A stretch of DNA of 14,490 nucleotides from Hepatocystis sp. ex Piliocolobus tephrosceles. Its lineage: Eukaryota; Apicomplexa; Aconoidasida; Haemosporida; Plasmodiidae. Shown piece after piece: positions 1-8,540 of the stretch. The translations under genes and the position numbers were made by a program. Where the stretch lies: NCBI GenBank assembly GCA_902459845.2, contig CABPSV020000488.1, positions 844 to 15,333 of the forward strand, in the 5' to 3' direction. Position 1 is the stretch's first letter, and each line of letters starts with the position of its first letter. The notes beneath the pieces are model-generated. The model made no database searches. It was not told the DNA's origin and worked only from the letters and a program-made list of their open reading frames with translations.

Positions 1-28
<28 letters not shown>
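1..28. repeat. (TA)n microsatellite at window edge
   Basis: Uninterrupted TA dinucleotides from the first base. The run is probably cut by the window edge. This is typical Plasmodium intergenic sequence upstream of the first gene. Confidence 0.9.
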
Positions 29-32
<4 letters not shown>

Positions 33-208
33 AACGCTTTTATTTACCTAGATCAAGTACAAATTATATAATTACTTGTTATTAATATACATACATATAT
101 GTATGTATGTTTGTATATACATTATAAAAACACAGACACGTACAAGCGCATTAGCTATAGATAATTTTCTTATAACATAAAAAACTAACGCAATCGGTAC
201 GTGGATAT

Positions 209-247
209 ATGCATATATATATAGATATATATATATTACCGATTTAA
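209..247 (+). promoter_or_regulatory. 12-codon uORF ending 1 nt before the main ATG
   Basis: An ATG at 209 opens a 12-codon frame (MHIYIDIYILPI) that ends with TAA at 245-247. One base separates this stop from the ATG of the large gene at 249. A ribosome starting here would finish at the main start, so the arrangement could permit reinitiation. Whether the transcript includes position 209 is not known. The rest of 29-248 is AT-rich leader or promoter with nothing else recognised. Confidence 0.4.
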
Positions 248-248
248 T

Positions 249-3200
249 ATGTTTAGTAAGAGAAAAATAGTTAAAAAAAATATTAAAAAAGATTTAGAAG
301 AAGAACTAAAATATGTAAATAATGTAAGTGATGTGGGTGATGTGAATGTTAACCAAAGGGATGAACAACAAAAGCATAGTAAATATATAAAAAATATAAA
401 TTTCGAAAAAGGTAATGATCACATAAAAAAGGAAGAAAAAAATGAGGCAAAAGTAGAAATGCCCATAACACAAAAAACACACGATGAAAAAAATAATAAT
501 ATGACAAAAACGGATGTTATTAGTGATATAGTGACTGACACATACACAAATGTAATTAAAAAAAAAAAAAACGAATGTTATAACGTAAATGATGAAAATA
601 TTAACAATAATCATAACAATAATCATAACAATAATCATAACAATAATCATAACAACAATAATAACAATAATAATAACAATAATCATAACAACAATAATAA
701 TAACAATAATAACATTAACAAAGCGATAAAAAAAAAAAAGTGCAGTTATGCTGAAAGAAAAAAAAAAGAAGCGGTTGAAAAAGTGAATAAAATAAACACA
801 AGTTTTCAAATGTATAGTGATACTGATAGTGAAAATTATATAGCGATAAGGAAAAAAAAAAGTATAAAAAAAATTACAAAAAATGAAAAAGAAGTTGATG
901 AAAAAAATAAAAAATGTTTTATTAATGATAATATAACCACAGTTAACCAAAAAGAAACATATAATCCTAATACAACTACAAATGAAAAAGATAAAAGTAT
1001 ATTTTATAGTAATAAATATTTTCGAAAAAATATAAAATCAGATTGTTTAGATATAGATAAAAGCAAAAATGTTTTACAATTTAAAAAGCGAGATGATACA
1101 AACAATAATGTTAGTGATGTTGTTACGTTTACTATTAATTCTAATAATAGTGATAGGAGTATTGGTAGGATTAATGATAGAAGTATTGGTAGGAGTAGTG
1201 ATAGGAGTAATGATAGGAGTAATGATAGGAGTAATGATAGGAGTAATGATAGGATTAATGATAGAAGTAGTGATAGGAGTAGTGATAGGAGTAGTGATAG
1301 GAGTAGTGATAATAATAATATTACTGTTGATCATAAAAATTGTAACAAAGATAAACCATCCATTGGTGGTGGATTCGAATTATGTACCGAATATACAACG
1401 TCAATTCAATTTGATGATAATGATGATAGTGATATTGAAAATGAAGAAGAAAAAAAGTTAATAAAAGAAATAAAACTAAAAAAAAATATAATTAGGAAAA
1501 AAAAAAAAATAAACGATAATCTCTTTTTTTATGAACAAAATGAACAAGCTGAAAAAAATGAAAAAAATGAAAAAAATGAAAAAAATGAAAAAAATGAAAA
1601 AAAAAATAATAATAATTATGACTTGATTAGTTTATCAAATGATTATGATGATGTTCTTCACAATTTTAGTTATGTAAACAAAAATAAAAATAAAAAAAAA
1701 AAAGATTTTTTTTTTAATTATACACCAGAATTTATAAAGGAAGAAGATGATTTATATGTAGATGACATATATAACTACGAAACAGTAAATGAAATGAAAA
1801 AAAGAATTTTATTAAAAAAAAATAAAAATAAGGAAATCGAACATTTATATGAAGTTGTTGAAAGTGATGAAGATAAACAGGTTTTTTATAATAACAGTAG
1901 TGATGAGTATTTACAAACAGAAGGGAAGGAAATAACAGATGATAATTTTGGGATAAAAACAAATAGTGATCATTCTTATTGGTTAAAAAAAACAACAACA
2001 ACAACTACTACTACTACTACTACTACACCCCTAAACAAACTATATTCAACAATATATTATAACCCAACTGAAAATGAAAAAATTAATAAAATTGTAACTG
2101 ATCATATGCTTGCAGATCTGTCAGCAGAATTAAATACATTAAAGTTTATAACTTCTTCAACTAAAGTAACAAGAGATTCTACAACTGAACATTCGAATAT
2201 TCAAAAAGATAACATTACTAGTGTGAACATAGATGAGCAGTTTGTTTATGAAAAACAAGAAAAAGAAAAAAATATTAAGATAGATAAATATGAGTTTATA
2301 AATAATAAAGGAAATATGGTTGGTAATTTTAGTTCATTATCACATGAGCTGGTACATGACCAGGTACAGTCTCCAATAACAAATAATGGTGATAATAACA
2401 AGAGTGGTGATAATAACAAGAGTGGTGATAATAACAAGAGTGGTGATAATAACAAGAGTGGTGATAATAACAAGAGTGGTGATAATAACAAGAGTGGTGA
2501 TAATAACAACAGTGATAATAATAACAACAGTGATAATAATAACAACAGTGATAATAATAACAACAGTGATAATAATGATAATAATAAAACAAGCACATGG
2601 GGTGTTACCGATTTAAATATAACAAGTTTGACAAATGACGAAGTAACAAATAATAAGCTATACTCTGACCAAACTGCAACTTTATTTAAGAATATAGAAT
2701 ATACGTTTAAAAAAAAAGGCGTGTGTAACTTAGAACTAGTAAAAATGTATGAAGAAATAAATAAAATGTTTCAAATATATAAAAATAAAATTGAAGAGTT
2801 AAAAAAAAAAGAAAATTACCATAATATAAATGAAAATGAATATACAACAGTAAATAAAATAAAAAAAGAAACAAAAAAAAAAATTATAACATGTATTACA
2901 TTTATTCAATTTATAACAATTTTAAAAAATCTTATTTTAAATAAATATAAATATGTCACTAATGCTTTAACAACATTATATCAGATAGAATGTGCTTTTC
3001 AACAAATTTATACCAATTTAAAATTATATATTTATAGAGAATATTATACAAAACATAAAATATTATTTGTGAAGGATTATATTTTTAATTACAAATATTA
3101 TCAAAATAAAAAAGAAAAAAAAAAAAAAAAACATATAGATAAGCTTATAAAAAATAAAACAATTACAGTTAATAATATTGAAAACTTCACTAGTAATAAT

Positions 3201-5219
3201 AATAGTAGTAATAATAATAGTAGTAATAATAATAGTAGTAATAATAATAGTAGTAATAATAATAATAGTAGTAATAATAATAGTAGTAATAATAGTAGTA
3301 ATATAAATAATTTATTTGATAAAAATAATATTGTAACTGAACAATTAATAGATTACAATTATTTTGATAAATGTGATGTACATTATATGTATGATGGGTA
3401 CTCAAGTAACTATTCAAGCGATTTGCTTGATAATCCATCGAGTGACTATAACTCTACCGAAATGAATAATACAACCAAATACAATAAAAATAGTTGTTTT
3501 TCAAATGGTGATATAGCAGATTACAGTTATGTACACATATATAAAGGTTCGAACGAAAATGCAGTTAACAGAGGGAAAAAAAAAAAATACAAAAGTGATA
3601 ATAATTACAATGGCCCAAAAAAAAATGCAGGACACAATGGAGAACACAATGAAGAACATAATGGAGAACATAATGGAGAACATAATGGAGAACATAATGG
3701 AGAACATAATGGAGAACATAATGGAGAAGAAAAATATTTTGTTACAAAAAAAATGCAGAATTGGAAAAGAACATTTTTAAAAGAAATTAACAAATTGTAC
3801 GAAAATGTGAATATGTATTTTTTAAATTTTAAAAATGTAATAAAATTTTTTTATTTGTTAAGATACTATAATAACGATTTTTATGAAAGTAATAATTGTA
3901 CTGAATGTTTTGAATATGTATTCTTTTTTTTTGTAAAACTTGAGTTACTGTATTGGGATCCACTTTTTCAGTTTTTCCCAAGTAATTGCAGTGATAGTAA
4001 TGACAAAAAAAGTAAAAATTATGGAAATAAAAATTATGGAAGTAAAAATTATGGAAGTAAAAATTATGGAGATAAAAATTATGGAAATAAAAATTATGGA
4101 GATAAAAATTATGGAGATAAAAATTATGGAGATAAAAATTATGGAGATAAAAATTATGGAGGTAAAAAGTATGGAAATAAAAATTATGAAAATAATGAAC
4201 AACCTTACAAAGATGAAAATGATACGTATAGTAGTACTAGTCCTATAATGGGAGAAACATTCGAAGAAATTAATAAGAGAGAGGAAAATTATGATCATGG
4301 TGGTAATGATGGTAATGATGATGGTAATGATGATGGTGATGATGATGGTGATAGTCACACTGATAATGTATCTTATTCGGATAATAATTTCACTTTAAGT
4401 AGTTCTGATAGTACTTACGAGGAAAATGACAATAAAAAAAATAACAAAGAGAATTTATATAATGTTAAGGACATAACAGTCGAACATAGGATTAAAGAAA
4501 TAAATCAATCTTGTGACATGTATATACTTTCACCAAACTCCTTTTTTCATAATACAAGTTTTAAAAAAAAAAAGTATAAAATTAAAAAACATTCATTTAG
4601 TAATAATCCTTCAATAAAATCATTTAAATGGTATATATTTATGAAAGAAATAGTATTAATATACAACGCGAATAACGAAAAAGAAATAATAAAAAAATTA
4701 TATGATCATATTTTTAATAATAGGATAAATGAATTAATTGACACATGGTGCGTTTATTCCTTAAAACAAAGCCGTAGTTTGTATGTAATCATTAGTGAAT
4801 ATATTCAATATAATAAAAAAGAAGAAAAAAAAGGAGAAGAAAATGACGAGCAAGGAGGAGAAAAAAAAAAAGAAGAGCTAATAATATCAAAGTTAAAAAC
4901 CAATATTAATAATTATGTGACCATGTTTTTAGATAGTAATCAAATTTTAACAAGTTTAAAAAAGAAAAATATTTTTTTAATGAGATGTTTAAAAGTACTA
5001 AAGTGTATAAAATGTTTTATTTTATTATTAAATGAAACAGATTTATTTGATATTGTGCAAAGAATATTTAACGAATTTGTTAAAAAAAATTATGAACATT
5101 CAAATAAATTTCATAACACAGTGTTATTATGTATAATACGTTTAATATTTTCTTTAAATATACCAAACGTAAAATTCAAAGATGAATTAACTAATGTGCT
5201 TAATTCGCTTATTTCTTGA
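249..5219 (+). CDS. GCFC-domain (PAXBP1/GCF-like) nuclear protein, putative
   Basis: A single uninterrupted 1,656-residue frame. The start MFSKRKIVKKN, followed by an acidic run, resembles the short basic N-terminus of PAXBP1-type GCFC proteins. Residues about 1222-1240 hold a conserved-looking block, VKLELLYWDPLF with W1236-D-P, like the 'RLxLLxWdPL' block of the GCFC domain. A second block at about 1455-1515 (KWYIFMKEIVLIYN, then INELIDTWCVYSLKQSRSL with W1500) resembles the 'L...W.P.s..qT..L' part of the same domain. The tail to 1656 is helical. A coiled-coil-like segment (VKMYEEINKMFQIYKNKIEEL) lies near residue 835. Known members act in the nucleus and are linked to transcription or to spliceosome and lariat processing. 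Family members are about 800-950 residues; the extra length here is low-complexity insertions. No signal peptide or membrane span is seen. The family call is from motif memory, not a search; a Plasmodium-specific protein remains possible. Confidence 0.65.
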   Translation: MFSKRKIVKKNIKKDLEEELKYVNNVSDVGDVNVNQRDEQQKHSKYIKNINFEKGNDHIKKEEKNEAKVEMPITQKTHDEKNNNMTKTDVISDIVTDTYTNVIKKKKNECYNVNDENINNNHNNNHNNNHNNNHNNNNNNNNNNNHNNNNNNNNNINKAIKKKKCSYAERKKKEAVEKVNKINTSFQMYSDTDSENYIAIRKKKSIKKITKNEKEVDEKNKKCFINDNITTVNQKETYNPNTTTNEKDKSIFYSNKYFRKNIKSDCLDIDKSKNVLQFKKRDDTNNNVSDVVTFTINSNNSDRSIGRINDRSIGRSSDRSNDRSNDRSNDRSNDRINDRSSDRSSDRSSDRSSDNNNITVDHKNCNKDKPSIGGGFELCTEYTTSIQFDDNDDSDIENEEEKKLIKEIKLKKNIIRKKKKINDNLFFYEQNEQAEKNEKNEKNEKNEKNEKKNNNNYDLISLSNDYDDVLHNFSYVNKNKNKKKKDFFFNYTPEFIKEEDDLYVDDIYNYETVNEMKKRILLKKNKNKEIEHLYEVVESDEDKQVFYNNSSDEYLQTEGKEITDDNFGIKTNSDHSYWLKKTTTTTTTTTTTTPLNKLYSTIYYNPTENEKINKIVTDHMLADLSAELNTLKFITSSTKVTRDSTTEHSNIQKDNITSVNIDEQFVYEKQEKEKNIKIDKYEFINNKGNMVGNFSSLSHELVHDQVQSPITNNGDNNKSGDNNKSGDNNKSGDNNKSGDNNKSGDNNKSGDNNNSDNNNNSDNNNNSDNNNNSDNNDNNKTSTWGVTDLNITSLTNDEVTNNKLYSDQTATLFKNIEYTFKKKGVCNLELVKMYEEINKMFQIYKNKIEELKKKENYHNINENEYTTVNKIKKETKKKIITCITFIQFITILKNLILNKYKYVTNALTTLYQIECAFQQIYTNLKLYIYREYYTKHKILFVKDYIFNYKYYQNKKEKKKKKHIDKLIKNKTITVNNIENFTSNNNSSNNNSSNNNSSNNNSSNNNNSSNNNSSNNSSNINNLFDKNNIVTEQLIDYNYFDKCDVHYMYDGYSSNYSSDLLDNPSSDYNSTEMNNTTKYNKNSCFSNGDIADYSYVHIYKGSNENAVNRGKKKKYKSDNNYNGPKKNAGHNGEHNEEHNGEHNGEHNGEHNGEHNGEHNGEEKYFVTKKMQNWKRTFLKEINKLYENVNMYFLNFKNVIKFFYLLRYYNNDFYESNNCTECFEYVFFFFVKLELLYWDPLFQFFPSNCSDSNDKKSKNYGNKNYGSKNYGSKNYGDKNYGNKNYGDKNYGDKNYGDKNYGDKNYGGKKYGNKNYENNEQPYKDENDTYSSTSPIMGETFEEINKREENYDHGGNDGNDDGNDDGDDDGDSHTDNVSYSDNNFTLSSSDSTYEENDNKKNNKENLYNVKDITVEHRIKEINQSCDMYILSPNSFFHNTSFKKKKYKIKKHSFSNNPSIKSFKWYIFMKEIVLIYNANNEKEIIKKLYDHIFNNRINELIDTWCVYSLKQSRSLYVIISEYIQYNKKEEKKGEENDEQGGEKKKEELIISKLKTNINNYVTMFLDSNQILTSLKKKNIFLMRCLKVLKCIKCFILLLNETDLFDIVQRIFNEFVKKNYEHSNKFHNTVLLCIIRLIFSLNIPNVKFKDELTNVLNSLIS
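601..720 (+). repeat. Asn/His coding repeat (HNNN)
   Basis: In-frame AAC/AAT/CAT codons give HNNN units and then poly-Asn, at residues about 118-157 of the GCFC-like protein. The unit is 12 nt at first, then trinucleotide-like. Confidence 0.9.
1149..1311 (+). repeat. Asp-Arg-Ser coding minisatellite (DRSN/DRSS)
   Basis: A 12-nt unit, GATAGGAGTAAT or GATAGGAGTAGT, encodes DRSN or DRSS about a dozen times, with a few DRSI/GR variants at its 5' end. It gives a charged, RS-like segment at residues about 301-354. The unit length keeps the frame. Confidence 0.9.
1549..1605 (+). repeat. EKN coding repeat
   Basis: A 9-nt unit, GAAAAAAAT, is repeated in frame about six times and encodes Glu-Lys-Asn. 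Confidence 0.85.
1989..2027 (+). repeat. Poly-Thr tract
   Basis: An ACA/ACT trinucleotide run encodes about 12 consecutive threonines in the GCFC-like protein. It is unlike the Asn/Lys tracts around it. Confidence 0.85.
2388..2582 (+). repeat. 18-bp coding minisatellite (GDNNKS then DNNNNS)
   Basis: Six copies of GGTGATAATAACAAGAGT (GDNNKS) run from 2388 to 2495. One intermediate unit (GDNNNS) follows, then three copies encoding DNNNNS. Near-identity of the first six copies points to recent expansion. Confidence 0.95.
3189..3305 (+). repeat. Asn/Ser coding repeat (NNNSS)
   Basis: AAT and AGT codons in 15-nt units encode NNNSS, with two units of changed length. It lies between a Lys-rich helix and a Tyr/Ser-rich segment of the GCFC-like protein. 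Confidence 0.9.
3630..3728 (+). repeat. 12-bp coding minisatellite (EHNG)
   Basis: Eight units of GAACATAATGGA or close variants encode EHNG. The 3' copies are identical. It lies about 150 residues before the first GCFC-like block. Confidence 0.95.
4014..4193 (+). repeat. 15-bp coding minisatellite (KNYGD/N/S)
   Basis: Twelve units of AAAAATTATGGANNN encode KNYG plus a variable D, N, S or G. The array separates the two GCFC-like blocks, so if the domain call is right it is an insertion inside the domain. Confidence 0.95.
4299..4353 (+). repeat. Acidic Asn-Asp-Gly repeat
   Basis: GGTAATGATGAT-type units encode GNDDGNDDGDDDGD, giving a strongly acidic patch. Confidence 0.85.
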
Positions 5220-5250
5220 TTTTATAATTAAAAAAAAAAAAAAAAAAAAA

Positions 5251-5290
5251 CGACATAATTGTGTAAAAAACGACATAATTGTGTAAAAAA
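5251..5290. repeat. 20-bp exact tandem duplication
   Basis: CGACATAATTGTGTAAAAAA occurs twice back to back, 31 bp after the stop of the GCFC-like gene, in its probable 3' UTR. It is too short to assign a role. Confidence 0.95.
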
Positions 5291-5447
5291 ACACCTATTG
5301 TTATTAGCCTTTTATTTTATGTGTTTTTTTTTTTTTTTTTGTACAATTAAAGCTTATACATATTCACACATATGTATTCGAACTATGTATATAGAATGAA
5401 TTTATGTTTCCGTGTGTTTTTTTTTGTTTTGCTTTATTTAATTATGC

Positions 5448-5481
<34 letters not shown>

Positions 5482-5666
5482 CCCTTTTTAACATGTTTTG
5501 TGAAAATAAGATGCAAGATCTTTCAAACCCCAAAGTTGTTATTTTATATTTTACCAAAAAACATAAAATAAAAAACTGTCGATAAAAAAAATAAATTTGT
5601 TTCAAAATTAAATGGTTAATATGGAAAAGTCATACTGAATGTGGAATAGGATAAGCTTATACATAA

Positions 5667-5667
<1 letters not shown>

Positions 5668-5716
<49 letters not shown>
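5668..5716. repeat. (TA)n microsatellite
   Basis: About 49 bp of pure TA dinucleotides in the convergent spacer. Confidence 0.95.
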
Positions 5717-5718
<2 letters not shown>

Positions 5719-5971
5719 GTATTATTTATACTACTATTTGTACACGCACAACATTTAATTTACAGTATTATTATAACAAAAAAAAAAAAAAAAAAAAAAA
5801 AATGTTTTCATTTATTTTTCGCATATACTCAAGTATTTATATAAAAATAGCATAGAAATGTAAAATTTATGATAGCACAAATTAAAAACGTCGTTATTTT
5901 TAGTTTTATTTTTTAGTTTCTTTTTTATTTTTTTTCTATTTTTTTTTTTATTTTATTTTATTTTATTTTTT

Positions 5972-6130
5972 CTATTCTTTTATTACAAGTGGGACACTTT
6001 TTTTTTTCTCAGTTTGTTTCTTGGCTTGTCCTTTTTATTTGGCCAACTTTGCCATGATAAAATGAATAGCTAACTAGCTAGACAATAATAACTTACGTTA
6101 TTAATAAAACGACTAAGCGTATAGATTAAA
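5972..6130. other. GC-richer intergenic island of unknown nature
   Basis: Clearly less AT-rich than the flanking spacer. It holds small inverted repeats: TGGC/GCCA around 6039-6053, and TAATAAC/GTTATTA with a 4-nt loop around 6087-6104. On the minus strand a frame starting at 6055 reads MAKLAK, then TAA, then 20 more codons (KGQAKKQTEKKKSVPLVIKE) to TAG at 5972. On the plus strand a hydrophobic frame ends with TGA at about 6053. None is long enough to call a gene. A small structured RNA or a decayed exon are both possible. Confidence 0.3.
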
Positions 6131-6517
6131 CTTTATAGTGAAAAATTAATAATTAAAATAGTAAAATTCATTATGCATGTTGATATGTACATATATGTAT
6201 ATACATATATACATACATATACACATATATGTTTATATGTTTGTTTGTTTTAAAGAATTACAAATAAAAGTACTTAGTATCAATATATATGATAAAAGAA
6301 GTTAAAATTAAAAAAAAAAAATAAATAAATAAACAAAATAGCTAAATAAATGAGTAAGTAAGAAAAAATTTATGCTCTAGCATATTATAAATAAATATGT
6401 TTCTATATATTTAAAAAAAAAAAAAAAATGTAATAACAATTTTAAATATATATATTTTAACTTTTTGTTTTACGCACTTGTATTTAATAATGGGTAAGTT
6501 TTGTTATAATATAATAT

Positions 6518-6519
<2 letters not shown>

Positions 6520-6585
<66 letters not shown>
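6520..6585. repeat. 66-nt poly(T)
   Basis: An uninterrupted T run ending 23 bp from the tom40 stop codon. In tom40 orientation it is a poly(A) run early in the 3' UTR. Homopolymers of this length are often mis-sized by sequencing. Confidence 0.9.
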
Positions 6586-6589
<4 letters not shown>

Positions 6590-6608
6590 CCGTGTGCGAT
6601 AAGTTTAA

Positions 6609-7898
6609 TTAAGCTGAGAGAGACATATGTGGCTGTTCTTGAGCTGGCATAATGTGTACCATAAAGCCAAATTTATATTCATTATTTGGATAATCAACAT
6701 ACCCACTAATACCTAACCCTGAATAATCTTGTGTAAACACAGATATTTTTCCACTAGTGTCAATACTGCCTTGTACTCGTGCATGTCTAAATGTATAGTC
6801 CCACCCTAAACGCATAGCAGATTCTTTTGTTTCAGGTGTCAACTCCAGTTCTGTTCCTACGGACAAACGATCGGATATTTTTTTTGCATATTGGATTTTA
6901 TATAAATGTGTTTGATTTAACATAAATTCTGGTGATTTAAAATTAGGTTGCCTAACAACTTGCATAACTAATACATTATTTTTATGATTGTAACGTAATC
7001 CAACTGAACCTATAGAAGCACTATTTGAAGCTATATAAGTTAAATCTACACCTGCTTGTAACTTTTTCGTTAATAGTTGATTATATGATACATTAAAAAT
7101 CCAAGCACTTTGCCAGATTGTTTTTAAATTATATGTATGTGTAGGTTTATTTACTTCAAGTGACATTTCATACATATTTCTTGTATCATTATTTGCATAA
7201 GTATTAAAATTAAATTTATAATCAAATAAATTATTGAATTTTTTATAAAATCTACCATTTACACTACCATCTATATTTATTCTACTAATCATTAATAAGG
7301 TATTATCTATGTTTGTAAAATTTGCACCAAATTGATATAAATATCCAACTTCTCTTAACGTTGTACCTAATATTAATGTATGTGATGATTGTAAATACTT
7401 ATTTATGTTTTTATCAACTTCAAATCGAAAACCATCAAATGTATCTTGAGTTGTTATATATTTATATTCTTTATTTAAATTTTCATACAATAAAGCTTCA
7501 GGTGCATCGAACGAATTTGGATATTGTGACCCTAATCCGCTTCCACTTGTTGCTGTTCCTCCACCTCCATCTACTGGTTTTATTTTATCTTCATTTTCAG
7601 TTTCGTTAATTTTTAATTTATTTTCTTCTTCTACATCACAATAAATTATATTATTTCTTTTATAATTATAAATGCTACTTCCCCAAATCTTACTATTATT
7701 ATTATTATTATTATTATTACTATTATTACTATTATTATTATTACTATTATTATTATTACTATTATTATTACTACTATTATTATTATTACTATTATTATTA
7801 TTATTATTGTTTAAATTAGTTAAGAGCGAAATATTATTACTATCTTGTGTCGCCACATTTTTGTTGAACAGTCTTTTAAATATATTACCAAGCTCCAT
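6609..7898 (-). CDS. TOM40: Mitochondrial import receptor subunit TOM40
   Basis: A 429-residue intronless protein of the porin-3 superfamily. TOM40 forms the beta-barrel pore through which nuclear-encoded precursors cross the mitochondrial outer membrane. The barrel begins near residue 133: PEALLYENLNKEYKYI, DTFDGFRFEVDKNINKYLQSS, then HTLILGTTLREVGYLYQFGANF. It continues as regular alternating strands to a C-terminal strand near YKFGFMVHIMPAQ (about 408-420). Residues 1-14 (MELGNIFKRLFNKN) form a short basic, amphipathic segment. Residues about 28-69 are an Asn/Ser tract and 111-121 a Gly/Ser/Thr-rich linker. The barrel length fits the family; the N-terminal extension is lineage-specific low complexity. 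The ATG at 7898 is the first in-frame Met. A two-codon uORF (ATG GTA TAA) lies at 7956-7948. It converges with the GCFC-like gene and diverges from the methyltransferase. Members of this family have no cleaved presequence. Confidence 0.95.
   Translation of the reverse strand: MELGNIFKRLFNKNVATQDSNNISLLTNLNNNNNNNSNNNNSSNNNSNNNNSNNNNSNNSNNNNNNNNSKIWGSSIYNYKRNNIIYCDVEEENKLKINETENEDKIKPVDGGGGTATSGSGLGSQYPNSFDAPEALLYENLNKEYKYITTQDTFDGFRFEVDKNINKYLQSSHTLILGTTLREVGYLYQFGANFTNIDNTLLMISRINIDGSVNGRFYKKFNNLFDYKFNFNTYANNDTRNMYEMSLEVNKPTHTYNLKTIWQSAWIFNVSYNQLLTKKLQAGVDLTYIASNSASIGSVGLRYNHKNNVLVMQVVRQPNFKSPEFMLNQTHLYKIQYAKKISDRLSVGTELELTPETKESAMRLGWDYTFRHARVQGSIDTSGKISVFTQDYSGLGISGYVDYPNNEYKFGFMVHIMPAQEQPHMSLSA
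7690..7815 (-). repeat. Asn/Ser trinucleotide repeat in TOM40
   Basis: A near-pure AAT/AGT run on the coding strand encodes Asn with interspersed Ser at residues about 28-69. It lies before the barrel, so it should project from the pore rather than sit in a strand. Confidence 0.95.
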
Positions 7899-8040
7899 AA
7901 TATGTAAATATATATATTTGTGTATCTATATATTTTTTATTTGTTATTTATACCATTACCCAAAAGGATTTATTAATGTATCGCGTCAATTTTTTACAAT
8001 TTTGCTTAATTTTTGTTTAATTTGATTATTTTTTACTCAA

Positions 8041-8213
8041 ATTTTTTTATAATTTTTTTATAATTTTTTTATAATTTTTTTATAATTCTTTTATAACTCT
8101 TTTATAACTCTTTTATAACTCTTTTATAACTCTTTTATAACTCTTTTATAACTCTTTTGTAATTATTTTGTAACTCTTTTATAACTCTTTTGTAACTTTT
8201 TTATAACTCTTTT
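8041..8213 (-). promoter_or_regulatory. 11-bp minisatellite of TATA-box-like units upstream of tom40
   Basis: About 16 tandem 11-bp units. On the tom40 strand the unit is TTATAAAAGAG or TTATAAAAAAA. TATAAAAG occurs at least seven times at 11-bp spacing, starting on the plus strand at 8088, 8099, 8110, 8121, 8132, 8143 and 8176. The array lies about 140-315 bp upstream of the tom40 ATG. The repeat itself is certain; a promoter role is inferred from position and motif only. Confidence 0.5.
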
Positions 8214-8262
8214 CTAGTGTTTTTCAAAGTTTTTTTTATAAAAATTATTTTTGTTTATATTT

Positions 8263-8267
8263 CCCCC
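8263..8267 (-). promoter_or_regulatory. Isolated C5/G5 run, G-box-like
   Basis: CCCCC on the plus strand (GTGCGGGGGAAA on the tom40 strand), about 365 bp upstream of the tom40 ATG. G runs are rare here, and G-rich 'G-box' promoter elements are known in Plasmodium. The match to the published (A/G)NGGGG(C/A) form is not exact. Confidence 0.25.
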
Positions 8268-8469
8268 GCACAAGCGTTCATATATATATATATATATATG
8301 CGCGTGTATAATTGTTACAAGTATAACATTTTCAATTTGTTTTTTTACACGAGGTAAATTGAGGATTTGAATGTGACAAGTACGTAATAATAATAACCTG
8401 AGCAATTAATGTTTTATTAAAAATTACGTTTTTTGTTAGTTTTCACCTAAACAAATAGCTAGCAAAAGT

Positions 8470-8540
8470 AAAAAAAAAAAAAAAAAAAAACACATATATA
8501 TATATAATATAATATAATATAATATAATATATATGATTTT
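8470..8540. repeat. Poly(A) plus TA/ATAAT repeats
   Basis: A 21-nt poly(A) at 8470-8490 is followed by TA and TAATA repeats to about 8533. No coding signal. Confidence 0.85.

Larger units (their letters stand above)
5220..6608. other. Convergent intergenic spacer
   Basis: The GCFC-like gene (+) and tom40 (-) converge here, so the spacer should hold both 3' UTRs. It contains poly(A) at about 5230-5250 and 5778-5802, poly(T) near 5322-5340, (TA)n at about 5456-5481 and 5668-5716, and the features listed separately. I see no convincing gene. Confidence 0.75.

Noticed and set aside
306..950. Long minus-strand frame, Ile/Phe-rich
   Set aside because: It is the antisense shadow of Asn/Lys-rich codons in the GCFC-like gene; composition explains it.
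5972..6055. Small ribosomal or SERF-like protein from the minus-strand MAKLAK frame
   Set aside because: An in-frame TAA follows the sixth codon, and the remaining 20 residues match no family that I can name with confidence.
7672..8025. Poly-Leu frame on the plus strand
   Set aside because: Antisense of the Asn tract of TOM40 and its leader; no real hydrophobic protein is implied.
8214..8405. Minus-strand 63-codon frame upstream of tom40
   Set aside because: It lacks an ATG at its start and runs through a (TA)n-encoded IYIYIY stretch, so it is not supported as a gene.
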